64,000 bases of DNA, taken from positions 543,501-607,500 of the forward strand of contig NC_083506.1 of the NCBI RefSeq assembly GCF_032362555.1, given 5' to 3'. Source of the DNA: Amyelois transitella (taxonomy: Eukaryota > Arthropoda > Insecta > Lepidoptera > Pyralidae). This document shows positions 11,201-44,600 of this stretch, piece after piece (within the stretch, counting starts at the first letter, position 1; every line of letters starts with the position of its first letter). The notes under the pieces are model-generated. The model made no database searches. It saw only the letters and a program-made list of their open reading frames with translations, and was not told the origin of the DNA. Made by a program: the position numbers and the translations under genes.

Positions 11201-13430
11201 ACAGGTTGCTAACCCATCACCTAAAAAAGAAATCTTTAGTTTAAAAGCCTATACCTCAGTCGTTATTTTATGGTTCTATCTTTTATAGTATAGGCAGCGT
11301 ATGTAAAATAAGTAATTTTTCTGGTTGATTTTTTACACTTTGTGTCCAAAAACCCAAATATCATGCGGAAACTCTATCTTTTAAAAAAATAAAATATAGC
11401 CTATGTTAAGAAATTTAAAAAACAATCCAGTAGTTTTTGAGCCTATTCATTATAATCAAACAAACATAAAAACAAAATTTTCCACTTTATAATAAAATAT
11501 AAGTGTAGACAATAGTTACAATTAACTTACTTGTACTCTCCAGCAGGTACTAAACCAAAGGTGAATTCCCCATTGGAATCTGTGATAGTGTGGCATATCG
11601 GAGAGTCCTTAGAGTCCGGTAATCCTTGTAACATCGCTGTGTTGCAGCCCTCCACTCGGAACTTGGGACTTGCCTTGGAACAAGTAAAAACAAACAAATT
11701 TTTGAAACATTTCAAGTTAGGTTATGATTCAGACGATTCATTTAATCAAGCAGGCATTGTAAAATAGGTCAATCGCCAATTTATTGAGCCAATGTAATGT
11801 CTACAGCTAAATTTATTCAAAGATTTTGTACAATATTTATGTTGCTTGACTTTAAATTAATTCAGGAATCATCATTTTACTCCAAAACTTTATTTTTAGG
11901 ATAACTATTTGTAAATTCAAAGTTTCTATAATACTTTAATTGAATACATAAAACATGCACAAATTAAAAAAAAAAATCTTCATTCACACCTCTTTAGAAT
12001 ACAAAAGAACGTAGACTCCACCAATAGCAGAGCCGAATGCGGTGACGGAGCCCCTCACATCGTAACCTTTGACGGCCAGCACGCCCACAGGCAGGGCCGT
12101 GTTACCTTCCTTGACCTGCACTACAGCTTGGGAAGGATCTAACTTCCACCTATTTAAAAAAAATATTGCCAATTTTAGGGATAGGGCTAGAAAGTGATTT
12201 TATTAACTTTTCATGATACAAGCTCATTTAACTATAACTTTCTCTCTCCCGCAGGGCTGGCATACACGCGCGACGACGCTCTTATCGCGGGATAAAATAT
12301 TGTTGTCCTGTTTCACGTCATATTAAAAAAAGAAACAGCGATAATTTTTCACAAAACTAAAACTGCATCATGTGTGCTATTCAAAGCCTGCTGGATTGAC
12401 TAGTTGTCGACCTGATTACAAAAAGAGGACTAATCTCAACTATTAAATTATTTTACACAGTATGTATAATTATTAATAACTAATATTTTAAATTATTTTC
12501 ATTAATCAATCATCAAATTCTTTTGGAGTTCATTTATATTCAGGCTGGATAATCTTCCTTTGTTAATCAAATATAGGATATAGGGCTCCTTCAAGTCTTT
12601 CCACTGTTTATTTTTAGGGCAGTAAGTGCCCATTAAATGCCTGCCACCTTTCTGATGTCATCATTCCATCATATGTGACCTTTCTCTAAGTCACTTTTGA
12701 TCCCATGATTCTGCATTCAGAATTCAATTAATAAAAAGCTACAAACCTTGGATGAGAAGCCTTTACAGTATATTTTCCCGGAATAATTGGGGTAAAATGG
12801 AAGTCCCCACCAACTGATGTTACGGTGTCCCTCACTTCTCCCTTATTATCTACCAACTGCACTGAAATACCCGCCGGGCCCTTCTGTTGACCAGCTGTGA
12901 TCACCTTTCCGGTAATTCCAAATCCATTGAATGAAAAATTAATATCTTGGCTTGTTGAACATTGATCAGTAACTCCGTCTATTGTCAGCTCCACTTGGGA
13001 AGGTTCGAAACTCCATCCAGCGGGAGGATGGACCTTTAAGATGTATTCTCCTTTCTCGTAAAGTGGCAAGAAGTAATACCCATTATTTGGGGCACATTCA
13101 GTCTTCTCTTTCAAAATTCCTGATTTGGTGTAACTAAAAAGATAGGATTTTTTTTCATTTACCGAATTAATACTTATATAATTGAAAAATATGAATTTAT
13201 TACATAATAAAACCTATAATTAAAAATATCTCAATTATTTAAATGAAAATCTAATTAGTACTTTTGAGGTTAACTTACAGTCCGATTTCAATTTTAGAGA
13301 AATCCAAGCTAACATGGCTTTTCACAAATCCTCCACATCCTAAAATATCATTTCCATTGCATTGCGATAGCAAGAATATTGAAATAATAAATAAAATTAT
13401 TTTAAAATCGTAAGCAAAGTCCACAGCCAT
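417..13430 (-). CDS. NOMO: NOMO (nodal modulator), 18 exons, C-terminus off the left edge
   Basis: Exons in transcript order: 13430-13279, 13133-12747, 12149-11990, 11673-11531, 11079-10971, 10123-9958, 9305-9129, 8651-8570, 7367-7174, 7049-6871, 6636-6481, 6151-5969, 5652-5472, 4996-4794, 3357-3167, 2192-2043, 1170-1065, 643-417. All junctions are GT-AG and keep phase, giving 1048 codons plus 2 nt. Residues 1-26 look like a signal peptide (hydrophobic IILFIISIFLL). The rest is a string of beta-sandwich (carboxypeptidase-regulatory/Ig-like) repeats with recurrent motifs such as GEFTFGLVPAGEY, DGKFTLTNLQPGTY, DGTYRFGPLD and IRGLLPGCVY. FVHTGYVLKF and YYIKPHAKEYRF match conserved NOMO stretches. 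In animals NOMO is an ER glycoprotein of the NOMO-TMEM147-Nicalin complex at the Sec61 translocon. Family members are about 1200 residues, so the end, including the C-terminal membrane segment, is missing here. Many introns are short and filled with SINEs. Confidence 0.95.
781..1040 (+). mobile_element. SINE-A, rearranged copy
   Basis: Head missing; contains two partial overlapping copies of the central agctgaacgtg segment (at about 894 and 957). Lies 25 bases from NOMO exon 17, in intron 17. Confidence 0.75.
1388..1498. repeat. Repeat E (foldback, MITE-like)
   Basis: The arms tatcgcgctaaaaactgtcg and gcgatagtttatcgcgcgat are inverted relative to each other around tgtaatgtcgtgaaac. Related fragments: 9506-9560, 12260-12365, 25078-25140, 38355-38430. 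Confidence 0.6.
1680..1850. repeat. Repeat D (hairpin SINE-like element)
   Basis: Shares the ttcaaaattggatacaaggtat...cttaatga part and the accgcttccaaagcgc...gaagc hairpin with the copies at 4598, 5810 and 29870. In NOMO intron 16. Confidence 0.55.
2207..2269. repeat. (TA)n microsatellite at NOMO exon 16 acceptor
   Basis: About 31 uninterrupted TA units lie between the SINE-A head at 2271 and the NOMO exon 16 acceptor, 14 bases from the exon. The pyrimidine tract is reduced to TTCCC. Confidence 0.97.
2271..2533 (+). mobile_element. SINE-A with inverted head hairpin
   Basis: The body is standard, but the first 21 bases read GTGCCGGGAACCACACGGCA, the reverse complement of the normal head. 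Directly adjoins the (TA)n tract upstream of NOMO exon 16. Confidence 0.85.
2720..2830 (-). repeat. RTE-like 3'-end fragment
   Basis: On the minus strand it reads tcaaaatcggttaagtggtt and ends in a tttcgcatttatagtta tail. Similar fragments occur at 1615-1680, 7461-7560, 45150-45275 and at the right edge (63975-64000). Confidence 0.55.
2890..3139 (+). mobile_element. SINE-A, diverged
   Basis: Diverged head (tggatcccggcagca), standard body, and tail (GTATGT) ending 28 bases from the NOMO exon 15 donor. Confidence 0.8.
3690..3946 (+). mobile_element. LINE 3'-end fragment
   Basis: Encodes the degraded end of the same LINE polyprotein (GRPRRTYLDQIKNVLAKGQV, then KEVCRNRGKW) and ends TTTATGTATGTATG. 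It lies in NOMO intron 14 (between exons 14 and 15), opposite to the gene's direction. Confidence 0.8.
4055..4262 (+). mobile_element. SINE-A, head and part of the tail hairpin missing
   Basis: Starts at aaaaagaataggaccac and ends in gtatgtgtatgtacgt. In NOMO intron 14. Confidence 0.75.
4598..4775. repeat. Repeat D, best copy
   Basis: tttttattcattactatagg, taataattgtcaaaac, ctgccgcttccaaggcg and agaagcggtaacaaactgca. CCGCTTC and GAAGCGG form a stem. 20 bases from the NOMO exon 14 donor. Confidence 0.7.
5039..5106 (-). repeat. Duplicate of the acceptor end of NOMO exon 14
   Basis: A unit of about 76 bp (4963-5038) is repeated in tandem. It contains the polypyrimidine tract, the CCCGCAG acceptor and the first ~35 bases of NOMO exon 14. 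The outer acceptor is intact. Using it would read DDFKLVQTTTSD and then run out of the normal frame across the inner copy, so the inner acceptor (exon start 4996) is the productive one. Confidence 0.8.
5108..5178 (-). mobile_element. SINE-A 3' fragment
   Basis: Matches only the last third of the element: gacagagccaacagtcttga and ctgataggctacattcagct. In NOMO intron 13, beside the exon 14 duplication. Confidence 0.65.
5193..5415 (-). mobile_element. tRNA-derived SINE, full length
   Basis: The minus strand carries a tRNA-like head with A box (TGGCGCAGCGGTAG) and B box (GGGTTCGAATCCCGG), then a diverged body and the tcaatctgtgcaattta end. The acceptor stem does not pair, so it is not a tRNA gene. 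In NOMO intron 13, 57 bases from the exon 13 donor. Confidence 0.82.
5810..5935. repeat. Repeat D, diverged
   Basis: gcaaggtatcgcttaataac followed by a strong inverted repeat ttcttctacac...gtgtagaagaa and ggaacaaactacactgca. In NOMO intron 12. Confidence 0.6.
6191..6463 (+). mobile_element. SINE-A filling NOMO intron 11
   Basis: Head tgccgtgtggttaccggcacc. A 27-base segment after the head (aataggatcaatacaaaa) is duplicated. It makes up about 83% of the 329-bp intron between exons 11 and 12 and ends 17 bases from the exon 11 donor. Confidence 0.85.
7658..7793 (+). mobile_element. SINE-A, 5'-truncated
   Basis: Starts at gctagcaacctgtcact and runs to agggatatagac. In NOMO intron 8. Confidence 0.75.
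8180..8205. repeat. Short perfect hairpin
   Basis: ACCACGGGTA and TACCCGTGGT flank AAATAA. No coding or promoter context; in NOMO intron 8. Confidence 0.75.
8361..8450 (-). mobile_element. LINE 3'-end fragment (minus)
   Basis: (CATA)n, then aaaatcacgcctctttcccg and tccacttgccgcgatctctt. In NOMO intron 8. Confidence 0.7.
8683..8926 (+). repeat. Repeat C (retroposon 3'-end-like)
   Basis: Starts ctagctgtgcccgcgacttc and ends tataatattagtatagat, with ttgcagcgtgatattatata inside. This short, tail-repeating pattern is widespread in Lepidoptera. Coding capacity is absent. In NOMO intron 7. Confidence 0.75.
9429..9505 (+). mobile_element. SINE-A internal fragment
   Basis: Closely resembles part of the copy at 9696 (ctctttgccatggatgtcgt, ggataggctcacaagctt) and breaks into repeat E at about 9506. 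Likely a local duplication. In NOMO intron 6. Confidence 0.65.
9696..9952 (+). mobile_element. SINE-A, full length, at the donor of NOMO exon 6
   Basis: Full head and tail. The imperfect flanking repeats ATGTAAATTACCA (left) and ATGTAACTGACCA (right) suggest the target duplication includes the splice donor of NOMO exon 6 (exon end 9958). Confidence 0.87.
10469..10645 (-). mobile_element. SINE-A, 3'-truncated, head inverted
   Basis: Body in minus orientation (catcgccttaaagaagaatc), followed by a head in plus orientation (gccgtgtggttcccggcacc). In NOMO intron 5. Confidence 0.78.
11133..11282 (-). mobile_element. SINE-A, diverged fragment
   Basis: Matches from aaaagactgaaaggcc to the ggataggcttataaac equivalent. 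In NOMO intron 4. Confidence 0.68.
12260..12365. repeat. Repeat E
   Basis: cgcgcgacgacgctcttatcg, tcctgtttcacgtcatatta, then gaaacagcgataattttt. In NOMO intron 2. Confidence 0.55.
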
Positions 13431-14100
13431 TTTTCAAAAGTAGTACTAGTGATGTGACTGACAGCTAATCTATCGCACGAAATTTTAGTGATGTGTTGTA
13501 TTGATATCAATTATTGTCAATATTATATTTAAATAATATGATAATATGATTTTTATTTTCGTTGCGTTGCGCTATAAAATGAAATATTAGCAGAAAAAAT
13601 GAGGCTGTGTTTTTAGGTTTCTAAATCCATCAAGGGCACCCAGTCTATAATCGGGTAATAAAATAGAGAGTGAAGGAGACATTATACCTTAACCCCGTTC
13701 GTGAAAGAGAATTTAGCAGGAGATTGGTTAATTTAATGTAACTTACTTCTAGGCAGTGAAATTTTAAAAGAGCATAATAGCACAACATGTTTGAAATGCT
13801 GTGCTATGTTGCTGCACAACTACCCACTACACAAACAAACTCTAAGCTTTTCTTCCTACGTTGTTTGTTAAAAGCATCTAAAAGAATGACTGAAATAAAC
13901 TTGGGATGCTTTTTTTTGAAAGATTGACTAAGACTGATAGCTCTGCCTACCACGAAAGTGAAAAAGACGAGAAGAAGATTGTGACAATTCCTTATTTGTT
14001 AATGCAGGCTGTAAAAATAATATCAGTTTTGCAAATATGTACTGAAAACTAAAACAGATTCCTAATTTATATTAAAACAAATTGATTCATAACGTAAGTG
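13431..14100. other. Intergenic region between CFAP20 3' end and NOMO start
   Basis: No coding exon is visible. The part next to 13430 must carry the NOMO promoter and 5' UTR. A weak, degraded SINE-A tail may be present near 13920-13980 (gactgatagctctgcctacc). Nothing else is recognised. Confidence 0.5.
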
Positions 14101-14102
14101 CT

Positions 14103-14116
14103 TTTATTAATTTATT
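14103..14116 (-). terminator. Candidate CFAP20 polyadenylation signals
   Basis: Two AATAAA hexamers on the minus strand (14108-14103 and 14116-14111) lie about 140 bases after the CFAP20 stop codon. The position fits, but AT-rich sequence makes chance hexamers common. Confidence 0.45.
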
Positions 14117-14251
14117 AAAATTGTACAGTAATAAATAAAATGTACAAAAGTATGTAAGGGTGGTAAGAAACCATACATTATAAAATATGAAAAAAATAGG
14201 CTTATTATTACAATTCACTAAATTAAAAACCCATTGCATTACAGAGGATTT

Positions 14252-14948
14252 TTATGTAGCTACTGCTGTTTTAGCCTTGTTCTGTATTGGAAGGAAAAGT
14301 TTGAATTCTGCTGGCAATTCATCCTCAGAATACAATCGGTCGGAGAAGTAAACTCTTCTTATTCGGCAGTTAGCATGAATTTGGACCCTCAACGTCTCAA
14401 CATAGTTGGTGCCATAAGCCCTACGAGTGAAATCAGCCAAATTAAATTGAATTTGGTTCCAACCCTCATCTAGTCTCATTGGCATTGTGCAGATAAAGGG
14501 TTTAACCCTTGTAGTTGATTGATAGTTACTGGCTCTAAACCTCCTTCGAACATTTTTGTCATCCAATACCTGTAAACAAATATTGGAGGTTAGAATAAAA
14601 TATTATATTCATATTTAGGCCGTAGATAAAAAGTAAAATGTATATTAAATAGTATTATCAAGTATGCTTTACCTGAACTTCAAAAGTGAAGTATTTCTTC
14701 AGATTCTTTATGATCATAACCAGGAAAGGTAGCTTGATACCGAGTGTTTTCTTCGGGTCGGCGGGGCAAGTAATGTACGTTGTGCTGACATTTGTTCCAA
14801 CAATCTCAAGCACCAGGCTTTGAATATCGTTGTCTGTAATCCTTTTTATGTGCCCATTTCGTACCTTTTTGTCCCAAATCTGTAGCGGCTTACTGCCTAT
14901 ACTGTAAAGAATGGACAGGAAACCGGACTGAAATGTGTTCTTAAACAT
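14252..14948 (-). CDS. CFAP20: CFAP20 (cilia- and flagella-associated protein 20; Bug22/GTL3), complete
   Basis: Two exons, 14948-14673 and 14569-14252, with donor CAG|GTAAAG and acceptor TTTACAG|GTATTG in phase 0. They encode 197 residues, close to the 193 usual in animals. The protein is almost identical to known CFAP20 from the start ([20 protein letters not shown]) through [20 protein letters not shown] to [20 protein letters not shown]; divergence is mainly in the last ~12 residues. In other animals CFAP20 is an inner-junction protein of ciliary doublet microtubules that supports axoneme stability and tubulin modification. It is one of the most conserved ciliary proteins, so identification is certain. 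It is transcribed divergently from hpo, 776 bp apart. Its 3' end faces the NOMO promoter. Confidence 0.98.
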
Positions 14949-15724
14949 TTTCTAAACAGTCGTCCCGTAACTATAAGATACCCTTACATTTAACACACAA
15001 TTATCTAGAATTGTTTAATCGATAAAAAATATAGTTTCTAGGTCGCATTGCAACTTAGCGGTGTGACAGTAAACACGAAAATTTTGAACACGGCCATTGG
15101 CCATGCTTTTGTTATCAATGACGTTACCATAGTAACAGAAAAAAATATGTGCCGCAAAGACGAACATGCGATTCTGTATTTAAGATTTTTAAAGAACAAT
15201 TTATCTAGTTTGAAATACATAGTATTTTATTGTATATACTTAGATAATGTCGTTCTTAAATTTTCAAAAGCAGCATAATGTTTAGTTATAGATTCATTTT
15301 GCAAAACGCAAGTTTACAATGCTTCGACAAATTGACAAGAATCAAGAATTATAATTGAAGTGTTCACGGCCACTCAAAAATATTTTTGACAGTTTTTGAC
15401 AAACGAACGAGCGAGCGAGTCGGTCGTTTTTTTGTCATCATAATCAAATGTCATTGTCTGTCGGCATCAGGCATCGTCGGCATCAGTTCGTACCGCAAGT
15501 ATTAGCACAAATTTCTCGTGGAGTTCGCTGTGACAACGGAAGTAAACCGTGATCTTATTAGATTTCTAGAAATTATACTGTGTACTTGTTCCGAACTTTT
15601 AAGTTTCGGTATATAACGTGTCTACGCCGTACGTGTTCAGCCGAATCATTAGCTAGTTATTTGAAGATAATGCAATTTGATTTGCCTTCCTCATCGCAAG
15701 TATAAAAGAGGGATCTAGTGAAAA
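14949..15724. promoter_or_regulatory. Shared divergent promoter interval of CFAP20 and hpo
   Basis: The interval separates the CFAP20 start (-) from the hpo start (+) by 776 bp. Unlike most of the window it carries no SINE-A or LINE copy. It contains a simple repeat (gaacgagcgagcgagtcgg, 15403-15421) and a repeated gtcggcatca (about 15459-15487) inside the likely hpo 5' UTR. No TATA box is obvious. Bidirectional promoter function is inferred from layout only. Confidence 0.5.
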
Positions 15725-38638
<22,914 letters not shown>

Positions 38639-41600
38639 CTCGCATAGTCTGACGGGCCGCGGAGGTACCTACCATACATTTATATAGGTGTATTTATCAG
38701 GAAACCTGAGATTGCTTGTTGATTCCCGCCATTTTGATGTTGATGTACGTTCGTGCGTGCGCGAATGATAGCGAATACTGGATGCCGTAGTGCTGACGAG
38801 AAAATGACAACAGAAGTTTTGGTAACACGGTTTGATAATTGGACCATAGATTATGTAGAATACTAGAACAAATAAAACTGTTTAAAGATAAGCAAAAAAA
38901 AAAATTCATGACAATTTCTTTTTAATTTTGGCATCTCGTCGCTATACGTATACGTAAGCGAAAACAACAGGAGAACCATCCTCCTCAAGTGGAAACCGAC
39001 TGACACTCTCACAAAGAAACAAAACGAATAAAATAAATAGAATTATAATAGATAGAGAAAAATAGAATAAGTGATTTTTAGATTTTCAAAATTCGAACAA
39101 CTTGACCAAACAATATGGCGGCCATTTGCGTCAAATGTCATTTTAATACCTATCCATAACGCTCACGATCGCTCTACAAAACAATAATTATCCATGTCAG
39201 TGGCTTGGGGAGGGAGAATATTTTGTCTGACTCTTACATCTTTTGATTTGATCCAAAAAAAGGGAGCTTAATCAACATACTATTCGGTGCTTAAAGCTGA
39301 TTGGTGCATTTATTTTTTCTAGTGTTGCCATTTCGTAACGATGCCTAACATGTTTCAATATCTAGAGGAGTTTACGTGCCAAACGGCATATGTTCCTAAA
39401 TTGACTGCTTTTCGAAATTTAGGCCTATATTATACATTGGCGTGTTGACTTTACGTCACACATAAATTTTGTGAGTGCATTTTGTATTTTATTGATGGAA
39501 AATTTAAAAGTAGTGGCCAAATTTAAATGAATATGCCTTCATGAATTAATTAACAGATGGTTTACAAAGTGGAAGGATTTGGACAATTTATAATGTAATT
39601 ACAGACTTTTGAAAATGAAATTAAATATTTGAAGTATGGTAATAAAAACGTGAATGCCACAGAAGGTGCTGGCTCAGTGTTACATGCTGTTTTGAGCCGA
39701 GATAAGAGTAGAGGTTAATAACAAACTGGCCACGTTAAAAAAAACGGTTTTATAAACGAAGTTTCTATACTTTAAGTAATCTTTTTTTTTTTTGCAATTA
39801 AGTCTATCAAGGTTTGTCGCAAAGGGCGTTTCAACTAAATTTAGATTAGTTTTAGTATGTAGGTTGTTATTTTAGTGTAAATTAGGTCTCTATAGTTTTA
39901 AGGATGCAGAAACATATCCCCTGTAGTTATACCTATTGATAATGATTTTCAAATAGCTAATTATTATATTTCAATTTATTATTCACGATATCTCTTAATA
40001 ATGGTGATATTTCGTGTGCAAATATATTTGGTTATTTTTTTCATATTCAGGAGGCGTGTTGAATGAAGTAATATCCATGTTTTGTTTTTCGTCGATTACC
40101 ATCAAATAATTTAAATATTATTTATAGTCTATTGTTTATATATCATTCATAAGTCAATTTCGGTTCACTTCACTGACCCTAGTACACATTGGAGGAATAT
40201 TTATTGAGGTATATGTATAGACAAAGTGGTCATAATTTTTTTTTTCTTTAATATGACACAACCATTTGTTGAATATTTTTCCTGGAAATATCATTTATTC
40301 ATTAAAAATTTAAATGAATTTAATACTTGATTAAATAAGTGTGATTTAACCAGAGTGATTAGTAACTTATTTCCCCAATTTAATCGAATGTGTACTACGC
40401 TTTATTATAATTAGTTCCTCGTATTTAGATCTCAGTTTATCTCGTATAATGTATTATGTCTAACGTTAGCTATAAGATTTCACTCAATGTACATTTTGAA
40501 TTCTGTAGTGGGTTGTGAAAATGAATTTACGATTTTTAATACGAGGCTATTCACGGTCGGTATATATCTCTTTCAATCTTAGACAAAGCAGAGAAGATGA
40601 GACATTATGCCTAATCTTACGATCGTGAATAGAAACGTAGGTCCTACAGTTATAAAGTATTCTGTTCTAAACGTTCACAAATTAATTTATATAGATCATA
40701 TTGGATTATAGATATAAATTGCGCACATAATGCGAACGTGGGTATTATTATGCCTACGGGAATTAGGCGTGGTAAACTTCTTCTCTTAGTTTTACCGAAA
40801 ATAAGAGCGAAAAGATAAGACATATTTCTCGTTTATTTCCCTGAACGCCAGATGACGTGTCAATTACGACGTTTCAATTGATTTAATCACCGCACATAAA
40901 AACTAACCCTATTTTTCTGTTTGTATGTATGCGCTTATCTCGGAAAGTTTTGGAAGGTTTATATCAATGAATGCTACCCGTGTATAGCCGGGGTGGGTCG
41001 CTAGTATAAAATAAATAATGGGGGTAGTTGAAAACCCGTTTTGAAAACAGACTGAGCTAAGTCGCGAGTAACAATAAATGATTTAATGATCGCTCTTGAC
41101 ACTTTACCTGGACCTTGCTGTCTGTTTCAAGGAATTTCTGCTATCGTAAATAGGCATTAAGCTTTCCCCTTATAGGTATTGTAATATATTTAAAAACAAA
41201 ATTTTAGAAGTGCCATTAACTATAAATATAGTATTTTCGTACTACAAGCATTAACTTTTTCGCTTTGTACAAATGCATTTTTAATTATTTTTTTTTCTAC
41301 TTGAATGTTTCATTCATATAAGTAACATACATATTGTATAAATAACTTGAAATTGGGTTTCTGCAAAATAGCACTTTTTTTTCGTAAAAAGAGTTACACT
41401 TATACGCAAGTATATTTTTCGTTTCGTGCCATGAAATTTCTGGTATTCTATGTGTAGCGAGATTGTAGGCTGTACGGATATTTTTTTAAGATATTGTAAA
41501 TTGAAACACATCTTATAAAGCCATATATTTATTGTAACAAATATTTTTTTGTAATTTATTAACAATATTAGGTGCCGACGGATATGTATTGCCGTTGGCG

Positions 41601-44600
41601 TATTAACGAGTGTGACAAATTGGCCTATGCGTACATTGTGGAGTATATATTGCGATTATAGATATTTCAAGTCATCGTCGCGTTACTATGCTTTAAGGTG
41701 GACGCCGACTTGACCGCGCCGCACGAACCGTAGTCGCTTATTTTTTTAATATATGTGCGAAGTTACGTATAAAATAATTCGACAGACTAGGACACGTGCG
41801 CCGCGACCAAATTTGCGTATACCTTTATTTGAATATAATTTAAAGCATACGTCACCGCGTATAGAGTTGAAATGTCTATACAAATGTACAGGGTAAACGA
41901 AATGATACGTACTACATAAATGCTTAGCTACCACGCTTAATGTTACGTCCCTGCTATTTTACATTATAACGGTAGAAGTGAAGACTGGTGGTAGATTCGG
42001 TTGACATAAAAGTGGAATCTTACATACTCCATTGATGACTGAATAAGATTTTTAACAACTTCTACCGAAAAGACAGTTAAGCTGGGAATGTAGTCAATAT
42101 ACTTAGAAATAGCAAATATTAGGTACGTGATGGCTTTTGTAAACATGGTGAAAACTCATTCTTATCATCATCTGTTATATTTTAATTTTGTTCATTAACC
42201 AGATTGCAAAAAGGGTTATTTTTTCCTTTCGCTGTTATAATTTGTACAACTTAACTCCATAACAGATTCCCATAAAATCTGCAGATTCAGAAAATCATCA
42301 AAGCATTTCTCTTTTAATAGAGTCATGAATACATTTATTATTTGTCAAACATTTGTCACCAACGTGTTTGTGATTACCAGTGCGTTTTCACCAATGTTGG
42401 GAAGTTGGAACAAACGTGTTGTTGCAAGTTTCGTCGACGTCCGTTAGTTGTTGACGTCACAGTTCATTGTATTTGTAATGTCTTCCGATGGCACACGTGT
42501 TTGGTTAAGATAACTTCTCAAAAAAGTATTAAAAAAGAAGATCTTATGAATTTCGGGTCATAGTAAATCATAATGCGGGCAAATACTAAATAATAGTGAT
42601 AAACAAAGATTTGGACAAAAGCGAATGAAATTTTTGACATATGTGATAGAGTTGGTCCAAAGATAGACATAAATTAGTTGTAGTGTTTTCTGAAAATGTC
42701 AGATAAAGTTAAAAAAAATTGTCATTTAAAATATAGAATTAAGAAGGTTCTGGTTGAAATCGTGTAAAGAAAAATATATAATAAAAACAAAGAGAAGAAA
42801 AATAAGGTATTTTTTTAAACGAAGCATAGTTCGTGAAAGACTCGACAGACTAAAAAGTAAAACTTAAGACTTCATCTTCCTTCATATTTCAGTTTAAGGC
42901 TTAAATAAAAATTATTATTTTTTGCGGTCACAAATTAAAGATATTTTATAACATATAATAATTCCATACAGGTAGAACGTTACTAATAGTTGGCAAGCCG
43001 CAGGATAAATTGAGTAAATATATTTATCAATGCGTTTTCTAAATAGGTGTGCCATCGGAACTTTGTATAGTTTGTTGTAGTGTGAGTGCACATGCAGAGG
43101 TAGCCTGTTGAAGTGTTGATAGCTGTACGCATTATATTTTTTGACTGACTCACTGATTAAAATGAAAAAAACTGAAAATTTGTTTCATTTACCCAATCGT
43201 TTACCTAAAATAACTTACAATTTTGACTAGTACAATTTAGGAGTAACAATTTCGTTTTTTGAGTATTAAATACGTAATTTATTTTAACAAATTAGAACTA
43301 AACTTATTCTAGTTTCACTAGTGATGATATAATTGATGGCGGTAGCAAATAATTATGCGGCCAAACAACATAATATCTATATAAAACTTAACATTAACCT
43401 GAGTTTAACAGTTTTAGATAAAATCAAAAGAAAGTACAGAGGTTAGTAAATCAAGATACACGATACAGACTCATTGCTTTATAAAAGATAAAACTAACTT
43501 GAGTACTACCTTGTCTTTACTAAAGATAAAATAAAATCACAGTTCAAATCTGAAAATACAATAAGATGTTATAAATAAAGTTGGCAAGAAATATTTTGAT
43601 GTTTATTTTCATAATTAAAAAGATGTTTAACGCAATCGCTTAAAAAATAATTCTTACCACCGCTGCTTACCAGATACAGTGGCTCATAACATAAAAGATG
43701 CGCTGTAGGTGGGGAAAAACATACCAATAAGCTTTATATACCTACCTAATTCCTAGATTCACAGTCTTCGATAAAGAGATCTGTCGAGAACATTATAAAA
43801 TGAAAAAAAAGATGCAATTTGAATTCAAGTTGAAACCATAAAAATAAAGATGAAAACTTAAAGAAATAAAATAGTGCTTATGTCGAAGAAGTGTTCTTAC
43901 ATAGGTTTCTTAATATTATACGACCACAGTTATCCTAATACTGTTATAAATTTGGTTTATAACCTTTGCATATTAGACTTTTCATTTCATAAATTCACTT
44001 AAAAACTAAATAAATAGTACCTAATATATACCAGATATATAGTATACCAAACATACTCTCATATGTCGTCCCCCTGGCGTTAGACCCGGTTGAGTCTTCA
44101 CCTCTCTGGGGAGGAGCCCAGGACGGCCCTGACTACCATCAGAATCAGATTTTTAGAGAAAGCGACCCCCATCTGACCTCCGCAACCTAAACTTATTAAA
44201 TCATGGTTTAAAAAAAATGTGTATCAAACACACTCTTATGACTATTCAAATATTTTTATCTATCAATACACGTGAAAATAAAGATGGACTTATACGGAAA
44301 CCTCACCCATTTTTGATCATGGTTTCTGAATAAATAGTGTACCAAACATACTCTAATAACTATTACAATATTTTTATCTATTAATACACGTAGACTTTAT
44401 AAAATGTAGAAGTGAAATAATACCAATCGGACTGTATAAAGGAGCCTTATGCAGATTCGGAAAATGAAAAATACTTACTGTAATAACCGACCTACCAATA
44501 CTGTAAATGCGAAAGTTTGTGACAATATCTTGAAATGGTTGGTATGAGTTCTTTACTTTTGACAGGTGAATGCGATATGAACATGCTAATGGGCCGATTT